Shown: piece after piece, positions 26,686 to 37,564 of the stretch
Layout of the letters: every line of letters starts with the position of its first letter
Position numbering within the stretch: the stretch's first letter is position 1
Source: Xestospongia bergquistia
Taxonomy: Eukaryota > Porifera > Demospongiae > Haplosclerida > Petrosiidae
Direction of reading: 5' to 3'
Assembly (NCBI GenBank): GCA_963965975.1
Contig: OZ014417.1
Location: 4,011,821-4,075,820 of the forward strand
Length of the DNA stretch: 64,000 nucleotides
The notes under the pieces: generated by a model
What the model saw: only the letters and a program-made list of their open reading frames with translations
What the model was told of the DNA's origin: nothing
Database searches by the model: none
Program-made: the position numbers and the translations under genes

Positions 26686-29053
26686 ATGGTGATAGGTGGA
26701 ATCATCGTGAGAAATATTCTTATGATAATTATCATTACACCTTGGTTTATAAATGAAGCTGGTAAGTTATATATCTTGTCTATATTATATTAATATAAGT
26801 TATGTTATAGCTGTGATCACAGTAGCTCCTTCATCAGTGTCTGCTACACTTTATACACTGGCTAACTTTACCTGTGAGGGTACAGGAGATATACTGTTAT
26901 GGACATAGGCGTATCTAGGTCTCTAAAAGTACTAGGGTCCTTAATTATTTATCATTATTAATTAGTAGTTATTAATAGTTATTAACAATTTTAAACTTTT
27001 ACTCAACCAAAAACAAGGTATGTTTCCTGTCCCTGAACCCGTTCTGAGGGAATGCATAATCTGGATTGCTATACCAGAAAACCTACATGGGAAACAAAAA
27101 GCAGCATCCAAGGTTTTTGAATATTCAAGCCATGGAAACTGTTGCTTGGTACCATCTAGGTTTAAACAATTGACTAAAACAGAAAGTGGAAAATCAATGC
27201 TGACTGGTTGAGTAGGCTTTTCGGATTTATCTTTAGCTATGTCTGCAGGACCATCTACTCTCGGCTTGAGCTTGATGCTATGTCACCAACATGTACATGT
27301 ACGTTAACTTCTGGTATTTTGGATATATCATTACCTAAACCCTATGAGTCTGTAGATCAACACCATCACCATCTGTATCTGTACAGTACAAGAAAAGTAG
27401 AAAGAATAATTTCAAATGACTTTGTTATTAAATTTACAGCTAACTATTTTGATCATTTAATCCTCTAATTTCTCTGTCAATTTCTTCATTGCTGTCATTT
27501 CCACTGTCATCTTCCTCACTCTCTGGAACATTGTATAATTTTTTTAATGGACCAGCCTACACCACTGCTGCTACTATTACTAGAGGCCCAAGTCTATAAC
27601 AGTCTTTTCATATTGGCACTCAGTCTGACTCAGATCAAGTTCATAAAACAGGTGCTAATTGTTAAATGTGAAGTCATACATGGCATGTGTTAGTGGTTAA
27701 TCTTTTTTGTGTAAATAAAAGCAATAAATTTATTTTTGAAAAAATGTAATTAATTTTGGTCTGGCCAAGTTTACCCGGGCAAAGCCAGTGCTGGCCCAGG
27801 TCTAAATACGCCTATGGTTATGGACAGTGCAGGGTACTTCACTCACTGATCCCAGTAATCAAGACAAGAGAGATATCAGTAACTACTAACAATATATCAG
27901 TTAATGTGTGGTCATCAGTACTAACTATAAGAGCATTACCTATTAATGATGGAATAAGTGTTGTATGTACTGTGTTTGGCCAAAACTTTGATTTTGTATC
28001 AAAAGGAGCTGCTTTGACAGTTAAAGGTAAAACAAATATATTAATTAATTACAAATGGCACAAGATAATAACTACAGATTTTACCTTATCTGCCTTTAAA
28101 TGTTCAACAGTTGTAATATACTTAGTTATCCTCATAGATTAATTCAAATGGCTAACTATAAATTAATAATGGAGTAAACGTTGAGTGTACTGTGATTACT
28201 TTAATGTTTATAGTTTTAAGCAGAATAGAGTTATTTTAGTAAACAGTGTAAGGTAAATAAATAATTATCTACAAAACATTAACTCATATAGAGACAATAA
28301 ATCAACCATTCACTCACACAATGTAATATATTAATAGTAAATACAATAAAGAAAAATGTTTATATTTTATTTATAAAGCAAAATGAAGAATTTACTGATG
28401 TTTGCCATTGAGAGATCAATAAAGTCATATACCTAATAATACAATGTTGTTTGTGTCTAAATAGAATATAATTAGATGTACATCACTTGTACAATATCTA
28501 GTAATAATAGTCTAACTCATTATGTAAGAAATAAAAGATAACTTAATTAAATAATGTGTCATAATTTAGGTATTTCATTTGTTGAGGATCTCAATTTGAA
28601 CTTTACTAACAATCCTTGCATAACCTGGTCTCCTCCATCATTTTACTCTAATGATATTCCACAAGGAAGTGATGCAATATATCATGTTATTGTTAAGAGT
28701 AAAGATGGCTCTGTAATAGCAGATGTTAATACAACTGATACATTCTATCAGTTACCTAGTAACCTCACTGTTGACTGTAATTCTTATAATGTCAGTGTTA
28801 TAGCATTTATTGTACAATACAGTTCATTAGCTACAACTATTTCTAAACAAAGTACTGAAAGTAAGATAATATTAATTATATATTATTATAATATATTACT
28901 ACATTATCAGATTATACTATTGAAATACTTAACCATATTGTGAAGTTTAATATCTCTGGAAACAGTTCTATAATACAAGTACAATTTACTACCAATGTAA
29001 GGACTGCATTATATATAAATATACTACAAATAGTTTTAATTGATTTTTTTTTG
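26686..29053 (+). pseudogene. Ig/FN3 receptor copy C1, interrupted 5' half
   Basis: Signal-peptide exon 26686-26761 and Ig exon from 26,811 match copy B. The Ig exon is split by a 913-bp transposon (26,904-27,816) and resumes at 27,825; shortly after, GACAAGAGAGAT replaces GACATAGAGAT, a one-base gain that shifts the frame. The exon ends at 28,026. FN3 exon 28570-28860 and the following exon 28911-28996 are open and more diverged from copy B than copy C2 is; they match copy A instead. The intron 28,027-28,569 is 543 nt against 104 nt in copy B. The gene stops at a junction near 29,054, where the next copy's Ig exon begins in mid-domain. Confidence 0.85.
26904..27816. mobile_element. Non-autonomous hAT-type element with 8-bp TSD
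   Basis: The insertion is bounded by inverted ends CATAGGCGTAT...ATACGCCTATG and flanked on both sides by the 8-bp direct repeat GTTATGGA (26,896-26,903 and 27,817-27,824). Removing element plus one repeat restores the Ig exon sequence seen in copy B. An 8-bp duplication and short TIRs are hallmarks of the hAT superfamily. Internal short open frames resemble no transposase. Confidence 0.9.
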
Positions 29054-29054
29054 A

Positions 29055-31139
29055 GGGTACAGGAGATATACTGTTATGGACAGTGCAGGGTAATTCACTC
29101 ACTGATCCCAGTAATCAAGACATAGAGATATCAGTAACTACTAACAATATATCAGTTGATGTGTGGTCATCAGTACTAACTATAAGAGCACTACCTATTA
29201 ATGATATGATATTTATTGGATGTCTTGTGTATGACAGCTCTGATGTTGCAATAAAAGGAGCTACTTTGACAGTTAAAGGTAATAAAAAAATTATTATTAT
29301 ATTATATTTACAAGTAGATAGGTAAATGGAATGAGACAAAATAAAAACACAAATAGTTAATCAATAATGTGTCATAATTTAGGTATATCATCTGTTGAGG
29401 ATCTCAGTTTTAATTTTACTAACAACCTTTTCATAACCTGGTCTCATCCATCATTTTACTCTTATGACATAGAAAGTATTACAACATATCATGTTAATGT
29501 GAATCAGGATGGTTTTGTAATACTTGATATTAATACAACTAATCAATTTTATCAGTTACCTGGTATCCTCACAAAGAACTGTCATATTTATATTGTCAGT
29601 GTTAAAGCTATTGTTGAACAATATAGTTCACTTGTTACAATTGCTCAAAATGAAGAAAATGAAGGAAGTAAGATCATGTTAATTAATCTATTTAATGTAT
29701 TAATATTACATATTATCAGATTATACTATTAATATTCTTGATCATGATGTAAAGTTTAATAACTTAGGAAACAATTCTGTAATACAAGTACAATTTACTA
29801 TCAATGTAAGGACTACATTATATAAACACATTACAATAATTTTAATTAATATATATTTTCTAGATCAAAGGTTTCCCTCACCTATGTAATAGTATCATAT
29901 ATGGTATAACAAAGGATAATGTTAACAATGAGACAACAACCTATCATCATGTTTATATTAAGAATGTTACTGTGAAACAACAATATATTATAATATAACT
30001 GGACTACATCCTTCTCTCAATTATACATTTACTACATATATTATGGATTTATTTAATAACACAAAGAATGAAGATCATGTGATATTTTGTAAGTTATTAA
30101 AATTTATATATCTTCTATATTCCAGTTATCCATATTCCATGTATATAGAAATCTACCATGTCCAGAAACTCACTCAACAATACTACTCTGATAATGGATC
30201 AGTTGTTGTAGAGTGTAGGTTTGCTGAGAGATCTACTGCTGATGGATGTCATGTGATATTTAATGAGTCTTCTAAAGGAACTGTAAAGTCTATTGATATA
30301 ACTAAATCCAGTACAGAGGAGAGGAGAGTATACCAATATATAACTCTACCAGTTAGTGGTAACTATACTGTGACAGTTCATGATATAGTAGATGGTACTA
30401 TTATAACTAACCCATCTGTTATATACCCTCAAGTACTGGAGTATATCTTACTACTACCATCTCCTACTAAGACTGTTAGTAATATCATTAAGTACTATAT
30501 ACTAACTATATTATATTGTTTATATTATATTATTTACTAGATACAACATTAAATAATGAGATCACTATTGTCATCATTAAGACCTCTATATTATTTTATA
30601 ATAACGATATATATTATTATTAGGTACTTTATTAAGAGTAGAGACAACTAGTTATATGACATCAGTAATATCATCTACTGTTAAGATATCATGTATGTAC
30701 TTAATGTTGTATTAGTTATTATTATTATAAACTACTTTTTTACAGCTACCAATCAGTCTATGTTCATTCTCATTACTATTACTAGTAGTACAGTCAGTAT
30801 TGTAGTAATAATTGTTATTACTATAATAGTGATAGCTACTAGTATTACTGTATATTGGAAGAAGAGACAACAATATGAAGTTGGAGGTAAGAAAGAAATA
30901 AACAATATCAATTACATAACAATATTGTTCTCTAGTTGATCAACAAGCTATTATACATAATCTAGCATATGAAGAAGGTAATTTATATAGCTGTATCAAA
31001 TGTCATATGTTATAGTTCCGTTGTAGTCCATATAGTTGAAATGAGAAGTAGTAGAGTGGAGTTAGAAAGTAATCTATCATATATAACAGTACAACCTAGT
31101 AGGACATGTACTGCTGAGTATGAAAATATTATAATATAA
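29055..31139 (+). pseudogene. Ig/FN3 receptor copy C2, 3' part
   Basis: Starts inside the Ig exon (29,055-29,278) without signal peptide. Exons 29383-29667, 29720-29805, 29864-30088, 30149-30487, 30746-30886, 30936-30977 and 31036-31139 follow copy B. Lesions: exon 29864-30088 is 225 nt instead of 232 (7-bp loss near 29,971, frameshift); the donor after 30,487 is TT instead of GT. From 29,055 to about 29,870 the sequence looks identical to copy B 20,563-21,378, introns included; further on it diverges visibly. The tail still reads LAYEEV, LSYITV and AEYENI. Confidence 0.85.
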
Positions 31140-31633
31140 TTATTGTGTGATCATTTGTTATGTAAGACTATGGATATATGTAACCATGGATATGTGTAAC
31201 CATGGTTACATGTGACTATGAGTACATGTTACAATATTTTGTGTGTTACTTTTTTATTTCCAATTTTAATAATATTTTTGTGACACCCAAAAATTAAAAA
31301 TTAAAAATAATCCAACTAATAGTAAAATAATGTTAATACAAACATCTTACAATATAGACTACAATAATATATGATACAGTAGAGGATTATGTAAAGTAGA
31401 TAGTATAATTAAATCATGTTAGGGAAAAAATGATCACTGAGTGGTAATGACTGTAGATGTACATCTTCCTGGGCTAGTCTCATAATATAGTGTGATATAG
31501 TATAATATAATATAATATAATATAATTGTTGTTAACATATCTAGTTCCCAAATACAAACCTGTTGTATATGAACAAAAGTTGATTGTTATGTATGGCATT
31601 ACTAGTATCAAATGATAGAGGATATATTGAATT
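31140..31633. repeat. Downstream spacer of copy C, cut by piggyBac
   Basis: Matches the 22,877-24,005 spacer in pieces (palindrome run, tandem unit, ATCTAGTTCCCAAATACAAA block) and breaks off at GATATATTGAATT (31,633), where the piggyBac relic begins. Confidence 0.7.
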
Positions 31634-32641
31634 CCTGGATACTCATTATTAAGGAGTTTTACAAATGTTACATTGGTACTGTGTTTCTGATGTTTTTTTC
31701 CTTTTGCCTTACATACTTCACACTGGGGGGGTCCTCCATAAGGTGTATCTTTTGGAACAGGTTCTGGAAATTGGTGTTCGCTCAATCTCATTGGAAGTAT
31801 TGTTGTTGGGGCAATGTGCCTTCTGTCAACTGGTCGTTTGTGACCATCTAGTAGCCCGGCTACCAATGACAATCGGAAATCAAGCTGTGGTAAAGGCTTT
31901 TCAGCAACCATATTGTACAAAATATTGGCGTTGACGATGGATACGTCAAGTAAGTGAAAAAATACTTTCTTCCACCACTTGCATGACCTGTGTGCATATC
32001 CATAATATAGTACAAGTTGATCGCACTTGTCAACTCCACCCATATGAGTGTTGTAGTCTTCAATTACTTTTGGTTTCTGTACCACCTCAACTCCTCCATC
32101 TACTGCTCTGGTTCTCCTCCTCTTATCTATCATATTGTCATCATGGAAGATTGACAACATGTGTACCACTCGCTTGTCAGACCACTTCAAACACAAAATT
32201 CCATCTGTTGTGTAATCAGAACAGACTTCACCTACATTTTATATGTGTGTACAATCATCTTGCCCGTGGGTGTAGGTGGAGGTAGGAAGCTGCTTCCTTT
32301 TGGAAAGAAGGTTGGCTTCTGACAGCTTTGTACTGTCAATGCTTCTTCTTCGTCAATATAGCCATCAAAATCACTGTCTGAATCATCGCTTTCAGCACCA
32401 TCAATGCACTGTAAAAGGAGGTCTGGGTCAGAAGGCAACTGTATGAAGTTTCTGCCTCTCGAAGCCATGATGCCTTAGCCGTGTCTTTAGCTTTGCAAAC
32501 GAGTATTTACAATTGCCTTCGCGTTGTTGCTTTCAAAAAAAGTCCAGGTGTCCTGGTGATGGCTGCTGCGCAAAATTGCGCTACCGCCCACTCAATAATT
32601 ACATTCGCCTGCGCAAAATTGCGCAACCGCCCGTGAAAGGG
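31634..32641 (-). mobile_element. Internally deleted piggyBac element
   Basis: The right end starts CCCTTTCACGGGCGG read inward from a TTAA at 32,642-32,645, the canonical piggyBac terminus and target. The minus strand encodes an acidic N-terminus (ATG at 32,468, MASRGRNFIQLPSDPDLLLQ) that stops after HTYKM at 32,232. The transposase resumes at about 32,200 with LKWSDKRVVHML, contains YNTHMGGVDKCDQ and the KWWKKVFFHLLD helix, and ends in a Cys-rich tail (PPQCEVCKAKGKKH). Most of the DDE core between the two parts is deleted. The left terminus is missing: no TTAA/CCCTTT is found near 31,634. Subterminal TGCGCAAAATTGCGC palindromes occur near the right end. Confidence 0.85.
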
Positions 32642-32870
32642 TTAAATTGGATGAGGGTTTATTGTTAGTCCAACTCAATTATTAAATTTTAACAAACACT
32701 GCAGATCTTTCTGTACTTTGTTATAAGTATAACTTGTAAGCTTTGGATATATAACTTAGTTACAAAATAGATTTTATAATTTCTCTTTTCTCTTCCAGCT
32801 GGCTATGCTCGCTATTCTTTTTTGTTATCACAAAATAAATTCCTAATATTGATGCCATTAATTATCAAAA
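32642..32870. other. TTAA target and short spacer
   Basis: Only the TTAA at 32,642-32,645 is recognisable; the rest is AT-rich spacer. Confidence 0.5.
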
Positions 32871-32976
32871 ATGAATGTTAACTCATTCTCTCATTGTTCT
32901 ATTAACACAACTACTGATAGTCTCTGTAGTACTCATAATGCTACCCTCTACATTGAATGTGAACGAGGTAAAAGAT

Positions 32977-33017
<41 letters not shown>

Positions 33018-34093
33018 AAGAGACAGAGAGAGACAGAGACAGAGATAGAGAGAGACAGAGAGAGAGAGACAGAGAGAGAGAGACAGAGAGACAGAGACAG
33101 ACAGACAGAGAGAGAGAGAGACAGAGAGACAGAGAGAGAGATAGAGAGAGAGAGACAGAGAATATGTGTCTGTGTGTTTGCATGCAATCAAACAAAATAT
33201 AGCAAATAGCAATAAACCTATTTATTTTATGTCATATTTATTATTCTTATAGTCACACCTGTTCCAATCTGTTATAATGGAGATGTCAGACTTTATTCCA
33301 ATTATACCAGCTCCTATATTGATAATCGTGGACGTGTCCAAAGAATTAATGGTTATCTCCAAGTCTGTTATAACAATGAATATGATGATGTCTGTGGTCT
33401 TAGTGATGCCAATTTCAATGCTACTGCTGTAGTAAATGCTATCTGAATTGTTACAGTAAGAACCAGACATCATATTCTTTGTATACTGCAGTTTATAGAC
33501 TATAATATATATTTAAAATATATGTAGTACTATATAATGTATACTTTATATTTGTATCATAATTATATATGTGTAACTTAAATTCCCTCTGTGTATAGAG
33601 TACATTCAATTTATGAGTTTCTTGGTGAGGTTAAATATTTGTATCGATATAATGTTCATTACTCTGTAGCATTAAATAAATTAGTTAGTATTATTTAATT
33701 TATTTATTATTAAACAAATACATTTTAACTTTGATTGGTACATCCACAAACATAATTATATTATATATAATTATATTTATTTTATAAGTCAATCTACTAT
33801 TATATAATCTTATAATATTATTGTTGCTCTTACATTGTATGTTAAATTAATTATCTTCTTTGTTCCTTTTTCTAGATGGATCATCCTATTATACAACATA
33901 TAGATCTAATAATGGTCCTGTTATTGACTCCATTAATTGTCCATCTAACTATTCTCTTCTACCATTGTATAATATCAGTACTACTACAAATAGTACTATA
34001 ACAGCTCATTCACTGCTCAAAATTCTGCCATCTATGTCACTTGTACTCGAAGTGAAAGAAATGTATTTATATAAAGAGAGAGAGAGTATCTAG
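32871..34093 (+). pseudogene. SRCR-type receptor relic
   Basis: Exon 32871-32967 (MNVNSFSHCSINTTTDSLCS...) ends at a GT donor. The next exon from 33,253 encodes the first half of an SRCR-like domain: DVRLYSNY, GRVQRINGYLQVCYNN, DDVCGLSDANFNATAV, then TGA where a cysteine is expected. A further exon from 33,876 reads GPVIDSINCPSNYSL as in the second SRCR half; near 34,005 one extra base shifts the frame away from AQNSAIYVTCTR. SRCR domains are extracellular recognition modules abundant in sponges. Two lesions make this a pseudogene. Confidence 0.65.
32971..33165. repeat. (GA)n/(GACA)n microsatellite
   Basis: About 195 bp of GAGA interspersed with GACA in the first intron of the SRCR relic. 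Minus-strand Ser/Leu-rich open frames across it are a by-product of the repeat. Confidence 0.95.
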
Positions 34094-34109
34094 TCTATTT
34101 AGCTATACT

Positions 34110-34340
34110 CTCCTCTTGGCTGGTGCATGAGAAGGTCTAGCAAAGATCATAACTGATTAAATTTAAGTTGACCAATCAGATTTCACTACACAGATTCTAT
34201 GTGTGGGTGGCAGGAAAGTAAACTTTGTTATTAGTTCTCTGATACTTTGCATTATGAAGTAAATGAAGCAGTTTCATTCTTGACCCTTCTCATGTATGAG
34301 CAAAGGGGAGGGTCTAGCTCAATGTATAGGACATTTAATC
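34110..34340. repeat. Interspersed repeat shared with 52,290-52,640
   Basis: Contains TGACCAATCAGATTTCACTA at about 34,170, which recurs at 52,301 with similar neighbours. Its right end forms a hairpin: GACCCTTCTCATGTATGAGC...GAGGGTC. No coding sequence. A non-autonomous transposon or foldback repeat is likely; the exact ends are not fixed. Confidence 0.55.
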
Positions 34341-34984
34341 TGAACAAACTTTCATCTATCTCTTAATATTAATAATTAGCTAATCAATGGTCCTAACTTT
34401 GCCCCTCCCCTTTAAATTCTGAATTTTAAATAAATGTATTGCATTCAAAATTATGATGTAACCTTTCTTTAGTCACTCCAGCTTGTGCTGGTCTCTTTAT
34501 CAGATACTGTACCACCATTGCTTGATTGTCAACAGATTTTGTTGTATACTGTATTTTTTTTGTATTTGATAGGAAGACAATTATTGTTCACTAGCTAATG
34601 TACTGTGTAGTGACTTAAAACCACATGTTCTCTCATCGACATCAAGTTATACACGTAATCCATACTCTGATGATATTTTTATGACTATACCTTAAAAAAT
34701 ATACATGCCTTAATCTTCAATAGGATAAGTTCTTAATTGAGACAAGTTCTAGATTTGGCTGAATGGGAGTGAATTTTCCCTAGTTTTTTATGACAATGAT
34801 GGCTTTTCCAACCATGGGCACAGCATGTATGTATATGTGAATGAATTTATGCTGTCATCAATATTATGTACACCTTCTTTAGTGGGAACACAAAATCATT
34901 GACTAATATTGTAGATCAGTTTTTGGTTCACTATGAACATTAATGTTCTCATAAGTACTATATATAATATATAACTCTTTTATA
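34341..34984. other. Spacer within the SRCR relic region
   Basis: A small scrap near 34,572-34,640 (EDNYCSLANVLCSDLKPHVL) resembles a Cys-containing SRCR segment; otherwise nothing is recognised. Confidence 0.4.
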
Positions 34985-35179
34985 GGCAGTTATTGAGTTC
35001 TTTGGGGTCAATATATTGGACAGCCCTCTGACTATTCTGTATATGAAAGAGAAGTAATAACAAATATTGTTTGTTCTATTGAAGCGGACGACATTAGTGG
35101 ATGTAACTATACAATGGGTAATGGAGGATCTAGTTCATATGGTGATGAGTCTGTACTGACTTGTATTGAGAATAAGTGA
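34985..35179 (+). pseudogene. Second SRCR-like relic exon
   Basis: After a TATAG acceptor the frame reads QPSDYSVYEREVITNIVC then DDISGCNYTMGNGGSSSYG and ends LTCIENK stop. Cysteine spacing and the GGSSSYG turn resemble the C-terminal half of SRCR domains. A TGA-type interruption close to the exon start and the isolated position indicate decay. Confidence 0.5.
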
Positions 35180-35299
35180 ATGGCTATAGTTGTATGGATT
35201 GATTGAAGGGTAAGAAAGAGAGATAATGGAGTGATGAATGGATGGATAAATGGAGAATTTAATGGATGAATTGAGTAAGTGAGTTGATGGAATAGTTGA

Positions 35300-36510
35300 A
35301 GAAAGGAAATGACGAATTATTCATCAGACAAGATAGATGGACTAATGTCAATTTACTGGACTTGTCATTTTCTTAATATCTTTTTAGGAATCTCTGATAC
35401 TGAATATAGTGGTAGCTATGTCACCAGTGCCTGGACATGTACATGCCAATCACTATTCCATCACCTCAGAGTTTATCAACGTCAATGTGCTCCAACATAT
35501 CACCTTTGAGCATGTAATCGCTGAATAAGTCACGCAAAGTAGGCTGAGCAGTCCCACCTTTAGCCATTTCTTCTTGGTCAGGCTATAAAGAACTTGTCAC
35601 TGTTGATGTTTGAGAAGAAGTTGGGGAGCAACAATATAACTAATAATACAAGTACAATTTTTATTCACTTCTTCATCTCAGGAATGTGTTAAAACTATAA
35701 CGTGGTACAGGCTATCTGTTATTAACAAGTATGACAACAGAGAAAGTTAAAGAAGCACTTAAAAGAGAAGAAAAATATCTTTTAGAAATACAAAGAACCA
35801 ACTGAACAACAACTCACTATCCTCAAGTTAGACATGTGCAAAAAAAGGAGTGTGGCTGTTAGTATGGATCCATTTTGTTCTATACGTCCATTATAATACT
35901 TGCTTATATCTGCATGAATACAGACTTTTTGTTACTATATCTAGTGTATTAGGATGGACAAATGAATGAGTGAATGGATCAAGGTTTTATTTATCCATTT
36001 TTCACTGGTATCATAGGTGGAACAAGTGTTCTCAAGAGACAAATATTACATCATTAAAGTCAAGGTCATTGTCATCTCATCAACAATCTCCTGACCCTAT
36101 CATTAGACCATCATTGAGTGAAGTAAGAGAAGAAGAACTACCAGAACTAGAACTAGATATGACATCAACAAACAATATGGTGATTGTCACATGAAAACAA
36201 TATTAAAATATTGTAATAATTATTAATTTATTAATGATTTAAGAAGATCAATCCTTCCTAGCTCCACCTCTTAATATACCAATTAATTGTTAGAATATAT
36301 TTGTGTTCATATTCAATCATAGTACATTAATTAAGTATAAATTAAAGTCATGTTGTAGTAAATAGTTATGACTACTTTAATAATACCATCATCACCTATT
36401 ATTATATCACTCACTATACCAATAGCTCAGAGTCAATGGTAATAGTTGAAGAAGAAGAAGAAGAAATAGAGTATGTAGAAGTGGAGGAGGAAGAAAAGGA
36501 AGGAGACTAA
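35300..36510 (+). pseudogene. Duplicated block, copy 1: coiled tail and acidic tyrosine tail
   Basis: Pieces in order: an antisense decayed nucleoredoxin scrap (35,400-35,470, minus: VIGMYMSRHW then stop); plus-strand TTEKVKEALKREEKYLLEIQ at about 35,731 with a frameshift after it; SLSEVREEELPELELDM ending MVIVT stop at 36,194; and an acidic tail SSESMVIVEEEEEEIEYVEV ending EKEGD stop at 36,510. All recur in the same order in 37,500-38,238. The tail contains IEYVEV, matching the ITIM pattern. Probably the intracellular part of a receptor related to the SRCR relics upstream; that link is positional only. Confidence 0.45.
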
Positions 36511-36842
36511 CAAGAAAAGTGCTAACAATTGAGCTTTGTAAGATTTTATAAGGTACATAATTAAACAATTATTCTTCTGTTATTATTATGTCAATATAAT
36601 GCATAATAATTTGTTTACATGAAAGAGAACAATTAGTCAAGTACTAAAGTAATTTAAAAGTGTACTGACAGTAAAAGTATCTATAGATTAATAATATTTC
36701 TAATTACTATCAATATATAACACATGAAGCACTGAACCTCAATATGCTAAATAAGTGAGTGTAAAGATGTGAAATAGCACCTGAATTATTTAATATTATA
36801 AAATAAAATCCATTATGTCATCATATGATACTACAGTGCTGT
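36511..36842. other. Non-coding spacer
   Basis: AT-rich, nothing recognised up to the stop codon of the nucleoredoxin-like gene. Confidence 0.5.
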
Positions 36843-37558
36843 CTACTTTGACGAAGTGTCCATCAACCATGTGAAGCCTTCTACATTGACATCTGTGACT
36901 ATACAATGTCTATCATTTGTAAACAGTTCACAGTTAACTCCATTAATAATGACAAGTGCTGGAAAACCAGATACATTAAATTCTTTGCTAATTATAGTCT
37001 AAAATGACAAGAAAAAAAACAGAAGTAAAGTTATTTCACATTTGAGATGTGAATGAAAATAAATTATTTAGTAAATGTACTAAGAAATAAATTGTATATA
37101 ACTAAGAGAAATGAAGTAGGTACTACACACAATCAATGTATTACACTGCATGATATGCATCCTATTCATGAACCTGTTAATATAATAATTATTAAAAAGA
37201 AATCTAGTTTATTAAAAATTATACTGTTACAATCATAATTGTTAGAGTTCTCACTTAACAATCAAACACCAGCTGCAATTATAACCAAAAATAATATTAA
37301 ATTATATTTTCTGATTGCATACTTTTCTTCCACATTCCAGAAAAGGTAGTGCAGCCCAAGGCATAGTCTTGAAATGACGCCTAAACTCAAAGTTGTGTTT
37401 ATCTGAACTAACAAATATGATCTCAAAATTGTCTTTATCAGGAATCCGACCTTCTTTGAATTCTTTGTACTGTTCAGTAAATTTTGATGTGAATTCCTTG
37501 CTGTATGGAGACAAATGCCTGGGCATGTAGACGCCAATCACTTTTCTGTTACCTCCAA
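36843..37558 (-). CDS. Nucleoredoxin-like protein, C-terminal exons, CxxC lost (partial)
   Basis: Exon 37558-37323 encodes a thioredoxin-like fold of nucleoredoxin type: KVIGVYMPRH, FEIIFVSSDKHNFEF, and MPWAALPF, the family's MPWLALPF signature. It splices in phase 0 to exon 36998-36843, which gives KEFNVSGFPALVIINGVNCE and ends LMDTSSK stop. Nucleoredoxins are oxidoreductases with an active-site WCPPC; here the corresponding residues read LSPYS, so both catalytic cysteines are serine and the tryptophan is leucine. The enzyme activity should be lost even though the fold and reading frame remain open. Upstream exons were not found. It could be a pseudofold with a binding role, or an early-stage pseudogene. 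Confidence 0.7.
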
Positions 37559-37564
37559 CTAACA

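Noticed and set aside
31612-32285. Plus-strand frames of 79-100 codons
   Set aside because: Antisense shadows of the piggyBac transposase.
32883-33212. Ser/Leu-rich minus-strand frames of 79-109 codons
   Set aside because: They are translations of the (GA)n/(GACA)n microsatellite.
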